A stretch of 64,000 nucleotides of DNA. Source: Panopea generosa (lineage: Eukaryota > Mollusca > Bivalvia > Adapedonta > Hiatellidae). The stretch's first letter is position 1. Every line of letters starts with the position of its first letter. Position numbers and translations under genes: made by a program. Below are positions 11,651 through 23,277 of the stretch, in pieces. The notes below the pieces were generated by a model that was given only the letters and a program-made list of their open reading frames with translations, was not told the origin of the DNA and made no database searches. The stretch lies in contig CM055894.1 in assembly GCA_029582155.1 (NCBI GenBank), positions 37,679,632 through 37,743,631 of the forward strand, in the 5' to 3' direction.

Positions 11651-12310
11651 TTTTAAATGGAAATGATAATGCCTTTATCTTCACTAAAGCATTGTTAGGT
11701 GAAGGAGGTTCAGATTTGTAAAATGACTGGGTTCCTATGTCTTAAGAAGTCAAGAGGGGCCCCAAAAGGGTACAAAATGGGAATTAGTAAAATCATTTTC
11801 TGAAGAACTGGTATGTCATATTTGTACATATTTGATATAAATTATCCCTATGTGTAGGGGTTTGATTGCAGATAAGAATTTAGGGGCTAAAATATATTGG
11901 GGCCCTGTAAGGGGACTTAGAATTTTACATAGGGATACTGTGGGAAAACAGAAAATTCTCTTTTTTTTCATTTATTCTTAAACCACTAGGCCAATTAAAC
12001 TGAAACTTCACATGGATGTTTCTATTGCATATGAGACTATACAAAAGTTTTTTTTTCTATCTAAATTTCAAGATGGCCACCGTTACTAAAAATAGTCCAA
12101 AACTTAAAAAAATCTTCTTCTCATGAACGGTCCAACAGATTTTCAAAATGTTTATGTAGTAATGATGACCAGCTATAGTTTTGTTAGATTTGCTCAAATA
12201 GTGTCCCTAGAGTTAAAAATGACCCCGCCCCGATGTTTCTATTGCAGAGGAGAATTTCAAAAAGTGCTATGGCCACTATGAGTCAGTAGAGTGTCCTCAG
12301 GCCCTCTTGT
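11255..12310. mobile_element. Dispersed internally repeated element, copy ending 'ctatggccactat...ctcttgtt'
   Basis: Starts tttagctctactggccac and ends gtgctatggccactatgagt...ccctcttgtt. Two internal direct repeats of about 255 bases (11339-11600 and 11983-12240) share aaaccactaggccaattaaa, caagatggccgccgttact and cagattttcaaaatgtttat. No open frame with a recognisable function. Relatives occur at 33755-33815 (end only) and 57890-58545. Non-autonomous element of unknown class. Confidence 0.6.
11620..11657. repeat. (TA)n followed by poly-T
   Basis: About 13 TA units followed by a T run, inside the dispersed element at 11255-12310. Simple repeat with no function visible. Confidence 0.85.
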
Positions 12311-13711
12311 TGTGATACTTATAATGCTATTTCAGGGAATCCTATACACTCACTAATCTAATCATTATCAGCAATCTGCGGGCACCGAAGGGTTAGTGAG
12401 ATAAGATCAGCTTTTGTTTTATAAATACATTGTTATGCTCGATTGGTTAACTGCTGTGTTAAATAATAAAAAATTAACATGGTAACAATTAGTGTGAACA
12501 GATATACAATCAATAGAAATTTCTTTATCTGAGCTCCAACCTCCAAAAAAGGTTACGCGGTTGCCTCTCAGTACAACACATGGTTGTTGCCTTCTTGGTT
12601 CCAGATGCTAAGGTCTAATCATGGATTGTAGACTATGTAAAACCAAATACGTTTACGAGGAATGCGAAAACCACGGAGGAGGGGGTTATTTTATTATTTT
12701 TAACCAGATCAACTGTCCCTTTAGTCCGTTGAAAAAAGAGATCTCTCGTTTTGTTAGCAGAATGAAATTTTGTGCATATGCCTCATGACGACAATAGACA
12801 AAATGTTGAATCTTGTACCTTCATGCTGTCATTCTGCTGCCAGAATAATTTATTTTTCATTTTAAATTGATGCCATATTGTCATAATGATGTCTATTTAA
12901 ATATTCTTAACTAATAGATTGAAAAGAGACCTTCTAACTTAGCTTTCGCGCCCAGGTAATACTTCAAACGATTCCCCTCTTAAAATTGAAACGTAGTAGC
13001 TTATTAAAAGAATCACGTGATTTTTAAAAAAAATAATATGTTCCTTCATGTAATTTAAAGCGTCTTCTGATTAAAATGTTTAATTAGAAAGCATATAACC
13101 ACCATTGCAAACAAAATAGCGGTTATGAATAATCATTGTTTCTTCTTCTTTAAAAATGAATTTTCTTTATTTAAATGCTGTCTTTTTAATTGAATGGCAT
13201 TATCGATATATTTTGAACATTTTTAAACCATTGGCAACATTTGAATTGTGAATTTATATATACAAAATGCTTGGAAATCAGAAAATGATTTCGGAAGTCT
13301 GCTTTCACTTTATCAAGTGTACACACTGAACAGAAAAAAAATAAGTTGAATGACACAGGACCACTACTTTTTTCTTGGTAGTGCAGAGGTTGACAAACAC
13401 TTAAATGTAATTTTACTTCTTTTATATGGGTCTCTCTATAAATGACAAGCATTCAAACTTTTTTTAATCAATATAAAATAATGAAAAAAATAATAAGTGT
13501 GCTTACATGTAGAAACTAATTGCAGATTTCCTAGGTTATTTGAAACTATTCACTGCTATTATTCACCACAAAGTAGCAGCTTCCGGGGAAAATGTGTATT
13601 TCTCGGGTCACGAAAAATCAGTGAACCATATCAAGTATACGAGAAATGTGTATTGCAGACGACACAGGTGTGTAGCATCTTCATATTTGTGCATTTTCTC
13701 AAGGCCACAAC

Positions 13712-14008
13712 ATGGCGAACGAAAAACCGGCTTCTCCGTCTACTCAAAGCCCACGGAAGGCAGTGAAAGAAGAGACATTACTTGTTAATGTGATCAAAAG
13801 ATACTTCAAATATGCGAGTGCAGCGATCGCAATATGGGGATTTGGGTATAATGGGTTCAGCCCCGCCTGGATTTTACTCGGACTAGTTGTAGTTGTTTGG
13901 AAAGAAAAACATAATAAAATTCAACAGAAAAAGATTGAAATATCGCAGCAGGCTGCTAGAAACGAAAAGGAAGCAATTTTAGCAAGAGTGGAAGATTTGC
14001 CATCATGG
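13712..14008 (+). CDS. ESYT2: ESYT2 exon 1: N-terminus and ER-membrane hairpin
   Basis: First coding exon of an extended synaptotagmin, an ER-anchored tether that docks on the plasma membrane through C2 domains and moves glycerolipids with its SMP domain. The ATG sits in ccacaacATGGCG. Residues 1-99 hold a short basic/Ser-Pro head (MANEKPASPSTQSPRK), then two closely spaced hydrophobic stretches, about residues 33-46 and 49-63 (SPAWILLGLVVVVW), the hairpin that inserts into the ER. A charged, Gln-rich probable coiled segment follows (about 64-90), then ARVEDLPSW, the family hallmark just before the SMP domain. The exon ends in phase 0 at the strong donor tgg|gtaagac; reading on into the intron soon meets a stop. 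Two overlapping open frames starting at 13497 and 13540 are in other frames and show no family match. The transcription start was not located. Confidence 0.93.
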
Positions 14009-16803
14009 GTAAGACACTTCGATCTGTATTCAAAGTATTGCGATAAACTTGAGGTATTCAGGTATATTGGGCTGATTCATACTTGCTCTTGTTATGCTTC
14101 AGTGGTGTATATTCTATACATCACATATATGCAGTAATATATGCAAGTATGTGGATTGATGGGCTGGGACGGTTTATCCAACAATATTTGTGGCTATATT
14201 GTACCTGTCTGTGTTGCAAATGGTTCTCATATCAGCTGACGATAAAAGAGACAAAAAAATTAGATCCTAATCAGTTACCACAGTTGATATTAATTAATGT
14301 CGGTCATGTAGCATAAGTATGGTTAATACATATCAGTACTCTCTGATGTTGTTTGGGTGTTATCAATTTACACCCCCACATATTTCAGGTTTGTTTAACA
14401 GAATAGAGGTATTTGATAGCAAGAGTTTGTTTTGGTGTTTTATTGACATTTGGACATCCCCATCAGGTTATTTAACTACCAGCAACTGAGTAAACAAATT
14501 GCTGATAAAATACTGAATATGATTTATTATCATTTAATTTTTATTTAAAACTTCCAAAAAAAAAGGTGACTTAAATTACATGGCATGCAAATGCATTATA
14601 AAATTTGAAAGTGCATTACAAAAGCAGAGACATATAATTAAGTCATTGACATTCAAGACAAGTTTGTTTGACATAATATAATTATATATGTGTGTGTTTT
14701 TTTGGGCGGGGTTTTATTAGCCCTACTCTTCGTCTGTCCATCGTCTGTATGTTAACCTTTGTTTGGTAGACGCGATAGCACCTTCTTTTTTCATTGAATC
14801 TTAACCAAATTTACACAGGACTTATATAATCATAAAATCTCACTTTATGATTTCTTCAACCAACATGATACGACTACAAATGCCTTCGCTACAGGGCTTT
14901 TATCTAAGCAAATTTTAAGCGAAACTTTGAAAAACATAATTTCTCTGAAAGTTAAGACCTAGATCTTAGATAGTTAATATGTAGCATTGTATGGAGGTCC
15001 CCTAAAAAAAATTGTTGAAGTCGAGTGTCTGGGGTAAAATTTAGGGCCTCTACAGAGGTCACTGTTTTACATAGAGTTATACAGGGGAAAATGTTGTAAA
15101 TGCGATAGCACCTTCATTTGTCATTGAATTTTAAACAAACTTGCACAACAGTTATATAACCACAAGATCTCGGACAAGTTCTTGAAATTGTGTGATTTGA
15201 CCACAAATACCCCCGCAACAGGGCTTAAAAGCAAATTTTAAGATAAACTTTAAAAAAATATTTTCATCGAAAATTCAAGGCACAGTCATGCACAAATTTA
15301 TAAACCAGTGTGATTTGACCACAGATGTTCCCGCCTCTGTGGCACAGTGCTTATAAGCACATTTTAAGAGAAATCAGCAGAGCCCCGCGTCAGGGGGTCC
15401 CGGGTGGAGGAGGGTAAAAATGATTCACTGCAATTCTGGTGCATAAAAATGGATTCTCCTGAAAGGAAAATCTGTAAATTCATGGAAAAGTATGTCCATA
15501 TTTTCTTCATTTTTCAACAAGATATGTACACTCTTTCATACAATTGAATAAAAAGGTTCACCGAGTAGAAAATGGAGTTGGTAAACAGTCTTTAAACTTT
15601 TAATGGGAATGATAATAGAATATGTGTTGAAACAGTGTTTCTGAGAACAAGTGATTGGTTTAAGAACTGCTGGTATCATCCCTAGCAACGGTTTTATTCA
15701 TTACAACTGCACTTCAAACCCAAACTGTCCGAGGTGACCTACATGTTCACAGACACGTGTGTTGTCTAGATTGTAATACACAACCTCCAGACATCTGGAC
15801 TAAGTGTAAAGTTACGTGAGACCGCAGTTGGACACTCATTACCGGTATGCTTGTGTGTTGGGGATTATCTTCAATTAAGTTTTTAAGCCAAAAGTGACTG
15901 ATTTTTTGTTAAGTGACTGCCATAATATTTAACTGGTTTGTTTAATTAAATCAAAGTATAATTATCTACCTGGGGACATCCCAAAAGGTAATGAAAACCA
16001 TACTCTGGGCTATGAATAAATTATTAACATGGCAAATTACGAGCTAATCAGAAGTCAGATTACACTCGTAACCCCGCCTACTTTTTTTTTGCATTTATGT
16101 CGAGTTACTTTCACAACATAGCCACATTATCTCCTCAAGTAAATTTCACAAATGATATATATCAATATTTGACTTATCAGATATATTTACAGATCCTCTG
16201 CTATGGATATGAATATAAAAAAGTGCATATCAAATTCTGCAAAATTGTTGATTCAGCATACGGCGACATGCATATAATTATAATTGTATATGTATTCACC
16301 CCGTTTGTCAGACAATGAAAAACGCTAATTTCTTAAGGTTAAAAAAGAAACAACAAGTAAATGCAAAGTCCATTGTGACAAAACAATTTAAATTAGGACA
16401 TTGCGTCAGCAGTGAAAATAACTTTGAAACAAAAAATTAACACTCTAGATTTGTTTGAATTGTGGCTACACTTTGATGTAACATATACCTTGGGCCCTGA
16501 AAAATATGCACATCCAGGTTTCAATTTCAATTAGTTCTACGTGCTTCCATTTTCCAGGAAACTTCCAGGTTACCAGCACGCCTAACCCATCAAAAACTGT
16601 TGCAATTCAAGTGTCTTGGGTGTTTGGAGATGACAAGGAACCCGCGTCATCTATGCACTTTACACCTTGTTGGAATTTTGAATATCTTGCAATGACAATT
16701 CTATTTTTTTATATTTTTTTTTTCGTCCAAAAAAAAGGGAAGAAACTCAGCTGAAAATAGCTGGGTGTTCAAGTAAGAACAACCGGGCAGTAACCCGTTA
16801 CCT

Positions 16804-16824
16804 GCCCCCCCCCCCCCCCCCCCC
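16804..16824. repeat. Poly-C run
   Basis: About 21 consecutive C between cctg and gcttct. An isolated mononucleotide run, rare in such AT-rich sequence. Its length is likely uncertain in the assembly. Confidence 0.85.
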
Positions 16825-17371
16825 GCTTCTAATGATAACCCTGTTTAGATATATGATTTCAAAATGATTGCAAAAATAAATATATTTTCAGATTTCTTAG
16901 GAATAATGAAACCTTTTATGAAATTTCATTACACTATGATATAAGACATGAAAATGATAATCCTTAAAATAAAGGCTTACGCCAATTAGTGTTACTAGAA
17001 TTGTTGTGTATTTTGCCAATAAAAATTTTCTTTTGGAATTCAATCAACTGATCTGTACAAAGATAAAGTGTGCTACAATATCCATTTATTATTTTAAATT
17101 TAAGCCTATAGAAATACAAAACTTAAACATTAAAGTTACTTTTATTTTGAGTAGAAATACTTCATGCAAACATTTACACTGAATTATTGACTACATGTAA
17201 AATCATTTTAAAAATGTATATGATTGTACATTTGTATTTTTATATATGTTTAAGTGTTTTCCGCTTCATTCCACTTCATTGAGCACTTGCTACTCCTACA
17301 AATCTAGGGATTTATGATTATGTACAAGCCCATGTATAACGCAATGAAATCTCCCCAAAAGTTTCACAATA

Positions 17372-17540
17372 TAGTCACACCTGTGTAAGCAGTAACCTCT
17401 ATTAAGCACATACTTGTCTTGCATTTTCTGTTTCCCTATTCAGTGCTTTCAGAGCAAACTTACCTCTATTAAGTGACAAGCTGTCTTAAAAGGTCACTTT
17501 TGCTCCTATTGACTGGCTGCTTGAGACAGGTTTGACTGTA
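17372..17540. mobile_element. MITE family 3 ('acagtcaaacctgt'), copy
   Basis: Ends read tagtcacacctgtgtaagca and gacaggtttgactgta, inverted relative to each other. The interior includes ctctattaagc and gactggctgcttgag. Copies: 18881-19050, 19074-19255, 33361-33536, 40098-40340, 41160-41262, 48199-48377 and 49603-49790. The most numerous non-SINE repeat here. Confidence 0.6.
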
Positions 17541-17574
17541 CCAGCCATGCAGTTACAAACACTATATTATCAAG

Positions 17575-17812
17575 GAGGGTCCTCCGTGGCTGAGTGGCCT
17601 AAGGCGCCATCTCAAGATCACTTACCTCTCATCGGTAAGGTCATAGGTTCAAGTCCCGCTCGCTCCAAAAACTTTATATGAGAATGTTTGCCAGTTACTT
17701 TCGTTCTACTCAGTCTGACTCATTCTGAGGTCTTCATCCACTTGTAAAACTGGATATGCCATAACCGGAAATGTGTTGAAAATAGTGTTAAACACCATTC
17801 AATAAAACAACA
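17575..17812 (+). mobile_element. tRNA-Leu-derived SINE family B, best copy
   Basis: The head ggtcctccgtggctgagtgg with cctaaggcgcc, a CTCAAGA anticodon-loop-like stretch (CAA), a long variable arm and ggttcaagtcccgctcgctc resemble a class II tRNA-Leu(CAA). The acceptor ends do not pair, and a non-tRNA body follows (ctgaggtcttcatccac, aaaactggatatgccat, tgtgttgaaaat) with a cattcaataaaacaacaca tail, so it is a SINE and not a tRNA gene. Confidence 0.75.
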
Positions 17813-18078
17813 CAACATTATCAAGGGAGAGAACGTAAACTAAAGTTCTGAAATTTGATACTTAAGTAGTTGCAGGTGCATTTTATAAGCATTCACTCTT
17901 GTAACAGATTGCTGTCTGACTGTTCTCAACTTACAAATCTGTGATGTGGATGTAATAATATATAGTATGTGAAGTATGAAATGACAAAGTCAGTACAGTA
18001 TGTTTACTTGATTTATTAATCTTATTATCTTTTAATGCCTTGTATATTACACCATTTAATTGGTTATCAAAAGTACAA

Positions 18079-18250
18079 GAGTGCTCTGTGGTCGGTTGGT
18101 CTAAGGGGCTGTTGTCCAGTGACCACTAACCTCTTGACACTTAGTCATGGGTCAAAGCCCTGCTGAGTCTTAACTTTATGTGAGAATGTTTGTCAGTAAC
18201 TTGCGAAAGGACAATGGTTCCACACAGTTTCATTCTGAGGTCTTCCTCCA
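18079..18250 (+). mobile_element. tRNA-Leu-derived SINE family B, diverged copy
   Basis: The head gtgctctgtggtcggttggt, then tctaaggggctg, and the body cattctgaggtcttcctcca match family B. A second SINE head (tgtggtccagtgatagagca with gtttgatcctcagctgc, family C-like) starts at 18258, so two SINEs are joined. Confidence 0.6.
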
Positions 18251-18257
18251 TAGCGGA

Positions 18258-18345
18258 GCATGTGGTCCAGTGATAGAGCACCAAACCCATGATCAAATGG
18301 TTGTGAGTTTGATCCTCAGCTGCTTTAAAACTACCTGTAAACTTA
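18258..18345 (+). mobile_element. tRNA-derived SINE family C head
   Basis: A-box-like tgtggtccagtgatagagca and B-box-like gagtttgatcctcagct. Body short or lost. It lies at the end of a family-B copy. Confidence 0.5.
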
Positions 18346-18723
18346 TATTCTGAAAATTTGTTTTCTAGAGATATATGAGGGATAATAATAAAAAAAAAAA
18401 ATTTGTTCCAAAAGCTGATGAAACAGTCATTTTATACCATTATATAGAAATAATATAGCTTAATCCTGTAATTTTACAGACAATAATTATAATATTATAA
18501 TAATTTTTATTGATGTTGCTTATTTCAATAAATATGACATTATAATGCTTTACATGAAAAAATGTTCCTTTTCAAAATAACTCCAGGCTATGTGCTATGG
18601 ATTTTCTGTGCCATTTTATCCATTTCTGGTATATTATTGACAAATGAATAAAAAGAGACCACAAATAATGTGTTTAAAGTGGCAATCATTTAAAAAATTT
18701 CAAATGATAATTATTTCACCATT

Positions 18724-18781
18724 TCCCTTAGACCATCCCCACTCCTCCCTTAGACCATCCCCACTCCTCCCTTAGACCATC
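18724..18781. repeat. 22-bp tandem repeat, 2.6 copies
   Basis: The unit contains cttagaccatccccactcc and is repeated without change for two copies, then a partial one. In ESYT2 intron 1. Confidence 0.8.
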
Positions 18782-18880
18782 CCACTTCTCCTTTAAGTTC
18801 TGGACCTCTAGCCGGAGTTCTGAAGATGGAAATGATTTTTATGTTAAAGGCTCGTCCTTTGTTTGAGATAACAACTACAG

Positions 18881-19255
18881 TCAAACCTGTCTTAAGCAGC
18901 CAGTCAAAGGAAGGAGCAAAAGTGGCTTTTAAAGACAGGTTGTTATTTACTACAGGTTAATATACTCTGAAAGCAGAGAAATGGGAAATAGAAAATATAG
19001 TTGCTTAAGACAGGTGGCTGCTTAATAGAGGTGACTGCTTTGCACAGATTTTACTTTATTTATTAGGGAAACAGTCAAACCTGTTACAGTGGTCACCTCT
19101 ACTAAGCAGCCAGCTGTATTAAGCAGTCACATTTTCTATGTCCCATTTCTATGCTTTCAGAGATAATTAACCTGTATTAAGCAAAAATCTGTTTTAAAAG
19201 TCCACTTTTTTGCCCTTTCCCTTGACTGGCTGCTAACGACAGGTTTGACTGTATA
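18881..19255. mobile_element. Two MITE family 3 copies side by side
   Basis: First copy starts acagtcaaacctgtcttaag at about 18881; the second starts acagtcaaacctgttacagt at about 19074 and ends gacaggtttgactgta. Much of their interior is complementary (ttaagcagcc against ggctgcttaa), so transcripts across this stretch could fold back. Confidence 0.55.
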
Positions 19256-20253
19256 TAGATATAGAACACTTAAGAGATTGAAACGAAATCCCCATTCTTA
19301 GAAGATAAAACAGCACTTTAATACTGTTTGACAAACACCTCATCCTTCGGACTCCTGCAATATGTAAACCAGTGTAACCAAAATGAAATCAGTCAACTGA
19401 TTTTATATGTAAAAAAACATGTCTTTTTATTTTTTTTATTTTTTTTTTAAATGATTTTTTGTGCGAAAGTTTGTCAGTTTCTTGTAGAAGAACTTGGGAT
19501 CTACATAGATGTTTAGAGATATTCTCACAGCAATAAAACTGCTTGCCATCATGCATAAACGCTGTAATTGCATTTAGAAACGGTTTTGAATTGATAAACC
19601 TTATATAAGGTGAAGCAGATTTTCAAATATATATTTATGGATATATGGAGATAATTATTTGTGAATAACCAAGACATAAATATACAGACCTGATTACGGC
19701 GAGTGTGCCTAGCTACAATATATATATATATATATAAATATTCAATTTTTACAGAGCAGACAGCAAAATGGCAAGCATAATAATAAAAAATGATTTCTTA
19801 TTGACAGCTATATCAGTAACATTTAGATTTATAATTGTATAAAAGGTCTTAATTAATGGAAAATGATACTTAGATCTACCAGGTACTTAGTATTGATAAT
19901 TTGATCATAATCTGTTAAGTGTTCAGAGTCATTAAAACTTTATAATATATATTGAGATCGGAAAACCATTGTGATTTCAATTATCTCCCTTTATATCAAC
20001 AGGATATAATAAGATAATTTATAGTAAACATCTATTCCTTTTTGTTAACTCAGGAAGTAGAAATATTTAAAGAGTGGGCATTGATGAGCATTTTACATAA
20101 TTAGGATTTAATTGGAATTGAGTGACAGATAATAATTAGTTTCAATAAAACTTACTCAGGGAGACTGAAATTGATTTCAAACCTTGGAATCAACATTTAT
20201 TAAAAAGCATCCTTACACAAAATGCCTTTATGGTTATGTGATACTGTTTTCAA

Positions 20254-20538
20254 TGATTGATTGATTGAATATTAAGCATCATGTTTATGCCATCGAGGGC
20301 TAACAGACGATCAGTTAACCTACTCACTGTTTCCTGGGATTAAACAGTACTCGAGCACACTCCATTTCCGCAAGTAACTGATTACTTTCCCACTTGAATC
20401 AGCGATGAGAGACAAATGATTATGAGACACAATATCGTATATCAATCATCATAGAGACTGTTGCCGGGCGGGGATTCAAACTCATGACCCCTGGAATGAT
20501 AGTCAGACGCGTAACTGACTGAGCTTATCAGGCCCGGC
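20254..20538 (-). mobile_element. tRNA-derived SINE family A, copy
   Basis: Minus-strand head ggcctgataagctcagtcag, forward body cctactcactgtttcctggg and a gattgattgat tail. About as complete as the copies at 4451 and 41424. Confidence 0.75.
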
Positions 20539-20744
20539 TTAATGTTTTCAAGAATCTAAAATGTATACTTTATGCACATATAGTGAAGGAGTGCAAAAAC
20601 ATTGAAAATAATACATAAGATAATACAATGACCATTTATAACAATTTGACCCTTATTAAATATTTGTCTTTGAGGCATTTTAGAATAATTTTTTGCTCGA
20701 CTATTCGAATAAAGAGAGCTATTCTACTCACCTGGGCGTCAGCG

Positions 20745-21290
20745 TCACATTTTGATTAAAGTTTTGCGTGCAAGTTCTTTTGTCAGTTATCATTGCATGT
20801 ATTGACTTGAAACTTTACACAAGACTTCCCAGTCATCAAACCTTATACTACAGTAACTAAGTTAGATAACTCTTGCATGAAATAATGCAAATCATGGCCT
20901 TTGTTTGACTTACAAATATTGGGTAAAATTTTTATGTTCAAATACCATCAAGTCCATAACAATCACAACAACCACTCATTGCATTTGATTGAAGCTTTAC
21001 GTATGGCTAACCAAATAGATGAATCAAGTGGGATAACTCTTGCCAGAATTTTTTGCAAATTATGGCCTTTGTTTGACTTAGAAATTCTATAACTCAGCAG
21101 TCAATTTCAATAACTGCCTGTAATGGATTGAAACTTTATACAAGGTATTGCAGTTATAAGACCTACTCAATTAAGTAAGTTAGAGAACTCTTGTTCGCTT
21201 GGATTTGTCATCAGTCTCAATCATATTTGTACATTTGTGACAAATATTCAAATAGTATCGCACGCTGTCTTATCGACAGCTCTTGTTTTT
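20745..21290. mobile_element. Dispersed internally repeated element, copy ending 'cgacagctcttgtt'
   Basis: Begins near gagagctattctactcacct and ends cttatcgacagctcttgttt. Contains repeats of cttgaaactttacacaag and gcaaatcatggcctttgtttg. Related in style to 35594-36215 and 50205-50525. Open frames here are artefacts. Confidence 0.5.
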
Positions 21291-21599
21291 TTTTAAGTTT
21301 CACGAATAACTATTTTCCAATTCCCTTTGATCTTACCCACTTCTCCCTTGAGATACTGGTGCTGTGCTTCTTCTACTTGCGGGAGGTTGGGAGTCCTTCC
21401 CTGAGATTTCTTTAATAGAACTGCCTGATGAGTAGTTTTAACAACTTTAACATGGTCTGAGAAGTAATACAAAGTGCCTGAAGTTATATGGGTTTTCTAT
21501 TTCCTAAAGCATGAACTCCTTACCCCATACGGCTTCATTTTTTATTGCATTTTTTGCATTTTAACCTTTTTTAATTTCAACATTAAACTCTAAGTTATA

Positions 21600-21712
21600 C
21601 GCCCAGGCATATAGGAGTATGCCTAGGAACACCCATGACTCTTTCCTGGGATCGTGGAAGGTTAACCAGTACTCAAGCACAACCCCAATCTCTACAATTA
21701 AGTAACTGATAA
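21600..21712 (-). mobile_element. SINE family A fragment
   Basis: Forward cctgggatcgtggaaggtta, ccagtactcaagcac and agtaactgataag match the family-A body. It borders the 40-bp minisatellite, so the head is lost. Confidence 0.55.
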
Positions 21713-21720
21713 GAAATGTC

Positions 21721-22236
21721 AGGCTGTGAATTTTTCTATAATTCAGGCTATATTGCTACAAGACTGAATTTTTCTATAATTCAGGCTATATTGCTACAAG
21801 GCTGTGAATTTTTCTATAATTCAAGCTATATTGCTACAAGGCTGTGAATTTTTCTATGATTCAAGCTATATTGCTACAAGGCTGTGAATTTTTCTATAAT
21901 CAAGCTATATTGCTACAAGGCTGTGAATTTTTCTATAATTCAAGCTATATTGCTACAAGGCTGTGAATTTTTCTATAATTCAGGCTATATTGCTACAAGA
22001 CTGAATTTTTCTATAATTCAGGCTATATTGCTACAAGGCTGTGAATTTTTCTATAATTCAGGCTATATTGCTACAAGGCTGTGAATTTTTCTATAATTCA
22101 AGCTATATAGCTACAAGGCTGTGAATTTTTCTATAATTCAAGCTATATTGCTACAAGGCTGTGAATTTTTCTATAATTCAGGCTATATTGCTACAAGGCT
22201 GTGAATTTTTCTATAATTCAGGCTATATTGCTACAG
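21721..22236. repeat. 40-bp minisatellite, about 13 copies
   Basis: The unit contains gctgtgaatttttctataat then tcaggctatattgctacaag, with a 37-base variant (aagactgaattttt) and small changes such as caagct/caggct. The 66-residue plus-strand open frame inside is a repeat product. The array runs directly into a headless family-B SINE at its right end. Confidence 0.9.
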
Positions 22237-22432
22237 TGACTTAACCTCTTACTGCTGAGGTCCTAGATTCGAGTCTGGCTCTGTCCAAAAACTTCATGTG
22301 AGAAAGTTTGCTAGCTGTAACTTGCAGAAGGATGATGGTTCTACTTGGATTTATTCTGAGGTCTTCCTCAACCAATAAAACTGGATATGCCATTATTATA
22401 TAACATGAAATGTGTTGAAAACTCCGTTTGCT
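22229..22432 (+). mobile_element. SINE family B, head truncated
   Basis: Begins within the tRNA-like part (cttaacctcttactgctgag, then gattcgagtctggctctgtc) and continues with the family-B body (ctgaggtcttcctcaacc, aaaactggatatgccatt, tgtgttgaaaa). The 5' head was lost at the minisatellite junction. Confidence 0.65.
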
Positions 22433-22646
22433 TCAATTTTCTTTAATTGTCAGTGATATAATATGCAGTTTCTTTCTGGAGCCAGTCTAATGTCATGGCC
22501 ACCTAAATGCTTAATCTTTGATTAAAATTTTTAAGTATTAGAGTATTACACTTAAGTTTATTGACAAGTGTGTAGCCCGGACTATAAATATGCCTGTAAT
22601 GTATATAAAAAAGTTATTTACTAGTTGTGTTAATTGTAACACTACC

Positions 22647-23219
22647 AGTGCTCCAGATTAGCACTATCTGGGGGCATTTAAGCATTGAAATTTCTGAATA
22701 AAACAATGAAATTTAAATTAACAGTCTGTGCCAAAAACTGTTCAGGAATATAGTCCTTTGGACTAGAGACATCCCAAAATTACATAGACTGAATCTAATT
22801 CTTTTAGTCCGTAAATGACAGAAGACCTAATATTTACATTAAGTTTCATTTTCTAAATTTTTCATCATAATTATATTCTGTTCAGCAAAGAAACTACGTC
22901 AATTTCTCCCAACAGCAGATTGTTCCATTTAGGTATAAAAGGACTAGAAATAGTAAGGCTATACATTGGAAAACTTTTGTAGTCAAGTTAAAATATGATA
23001 GACTGGGTATCGGACTGTATCCATTTTTCGTAGGCTGAATTAAAATGTAAAATAAGCATTGATTATTCTCAATTTCAGTGTTGATTAGTTTGTTTTAAAT
23101 GGCAATTTGATAAGAATGTTCAGTTTACAATAAACATTTTGAAAATAAGCATCTGGGGATTGCTGATGCTAATTTAAGGGGTAAAATACTCTTTTGACGA
23201 AAAGTTTATCAGGAGCACT
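22647..23219. mobile_element. hAT-like MITE, copy 2
   Basis: Left end agtgctccagattagcacta, right end gtttatcaggagcact. Flanking 8-mers are acactacc and acactatc, seven of eight identical, as expected for a hAT target duplication. 573 bases with no coding sequence. Confidence 0.65.
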
Positions 23220-23277
23220 ACACTATCAACAGTTAGATCTGGCAGTTATTCTGAAGTTCCCTAAAGAATATAATTAA

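Larger units (their letters stand above)
4180..13711. other. Intergenic space between divergent DYNC2I1 and ESYT2, promoters not resolved
   Basis: About 9.5 kb between the outermost recognised coding exons. It must hold the first exon and promoter of DYNC2I1 and the ESYT2 promoter. I could not place DYNC2I1 exon 1: an in-frame ATG followed by a good donor on the minus strand is seen near 5185-5225, but the peptide is not recognisable. Contents otherwise: a SINE (4451-4746), a foldback element (9139-9600) and dispersed mollusc-type elements at 9618-9950 and 11255-12310. Open frames at 5817, 6272, 7960 and 8852 match no family known to me. Confidence 0.6.

Noticed and set aside
13497-13788. Upstream open frames of 89 and 82 residues overlapping the ESYT2 start
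   Set aside because: They are in other frames than the ESYT2 start, and the ESYT2 frame alone shows the membrane hairpin and the DLPSW motif.
16506-16754. 82-residue open frame in intron 1
   Set aside because: Low-complexity C-terminus (poly-T derived Phe run), no family match, no splice logic.
17578-17670. A functional tRNA-Leu(CAA) gene
   Set aside because: The head resembles tRNA-Leu but the acceptor ends do not pair, several stems are broken, and the SINE body shared with other copies follows directly.
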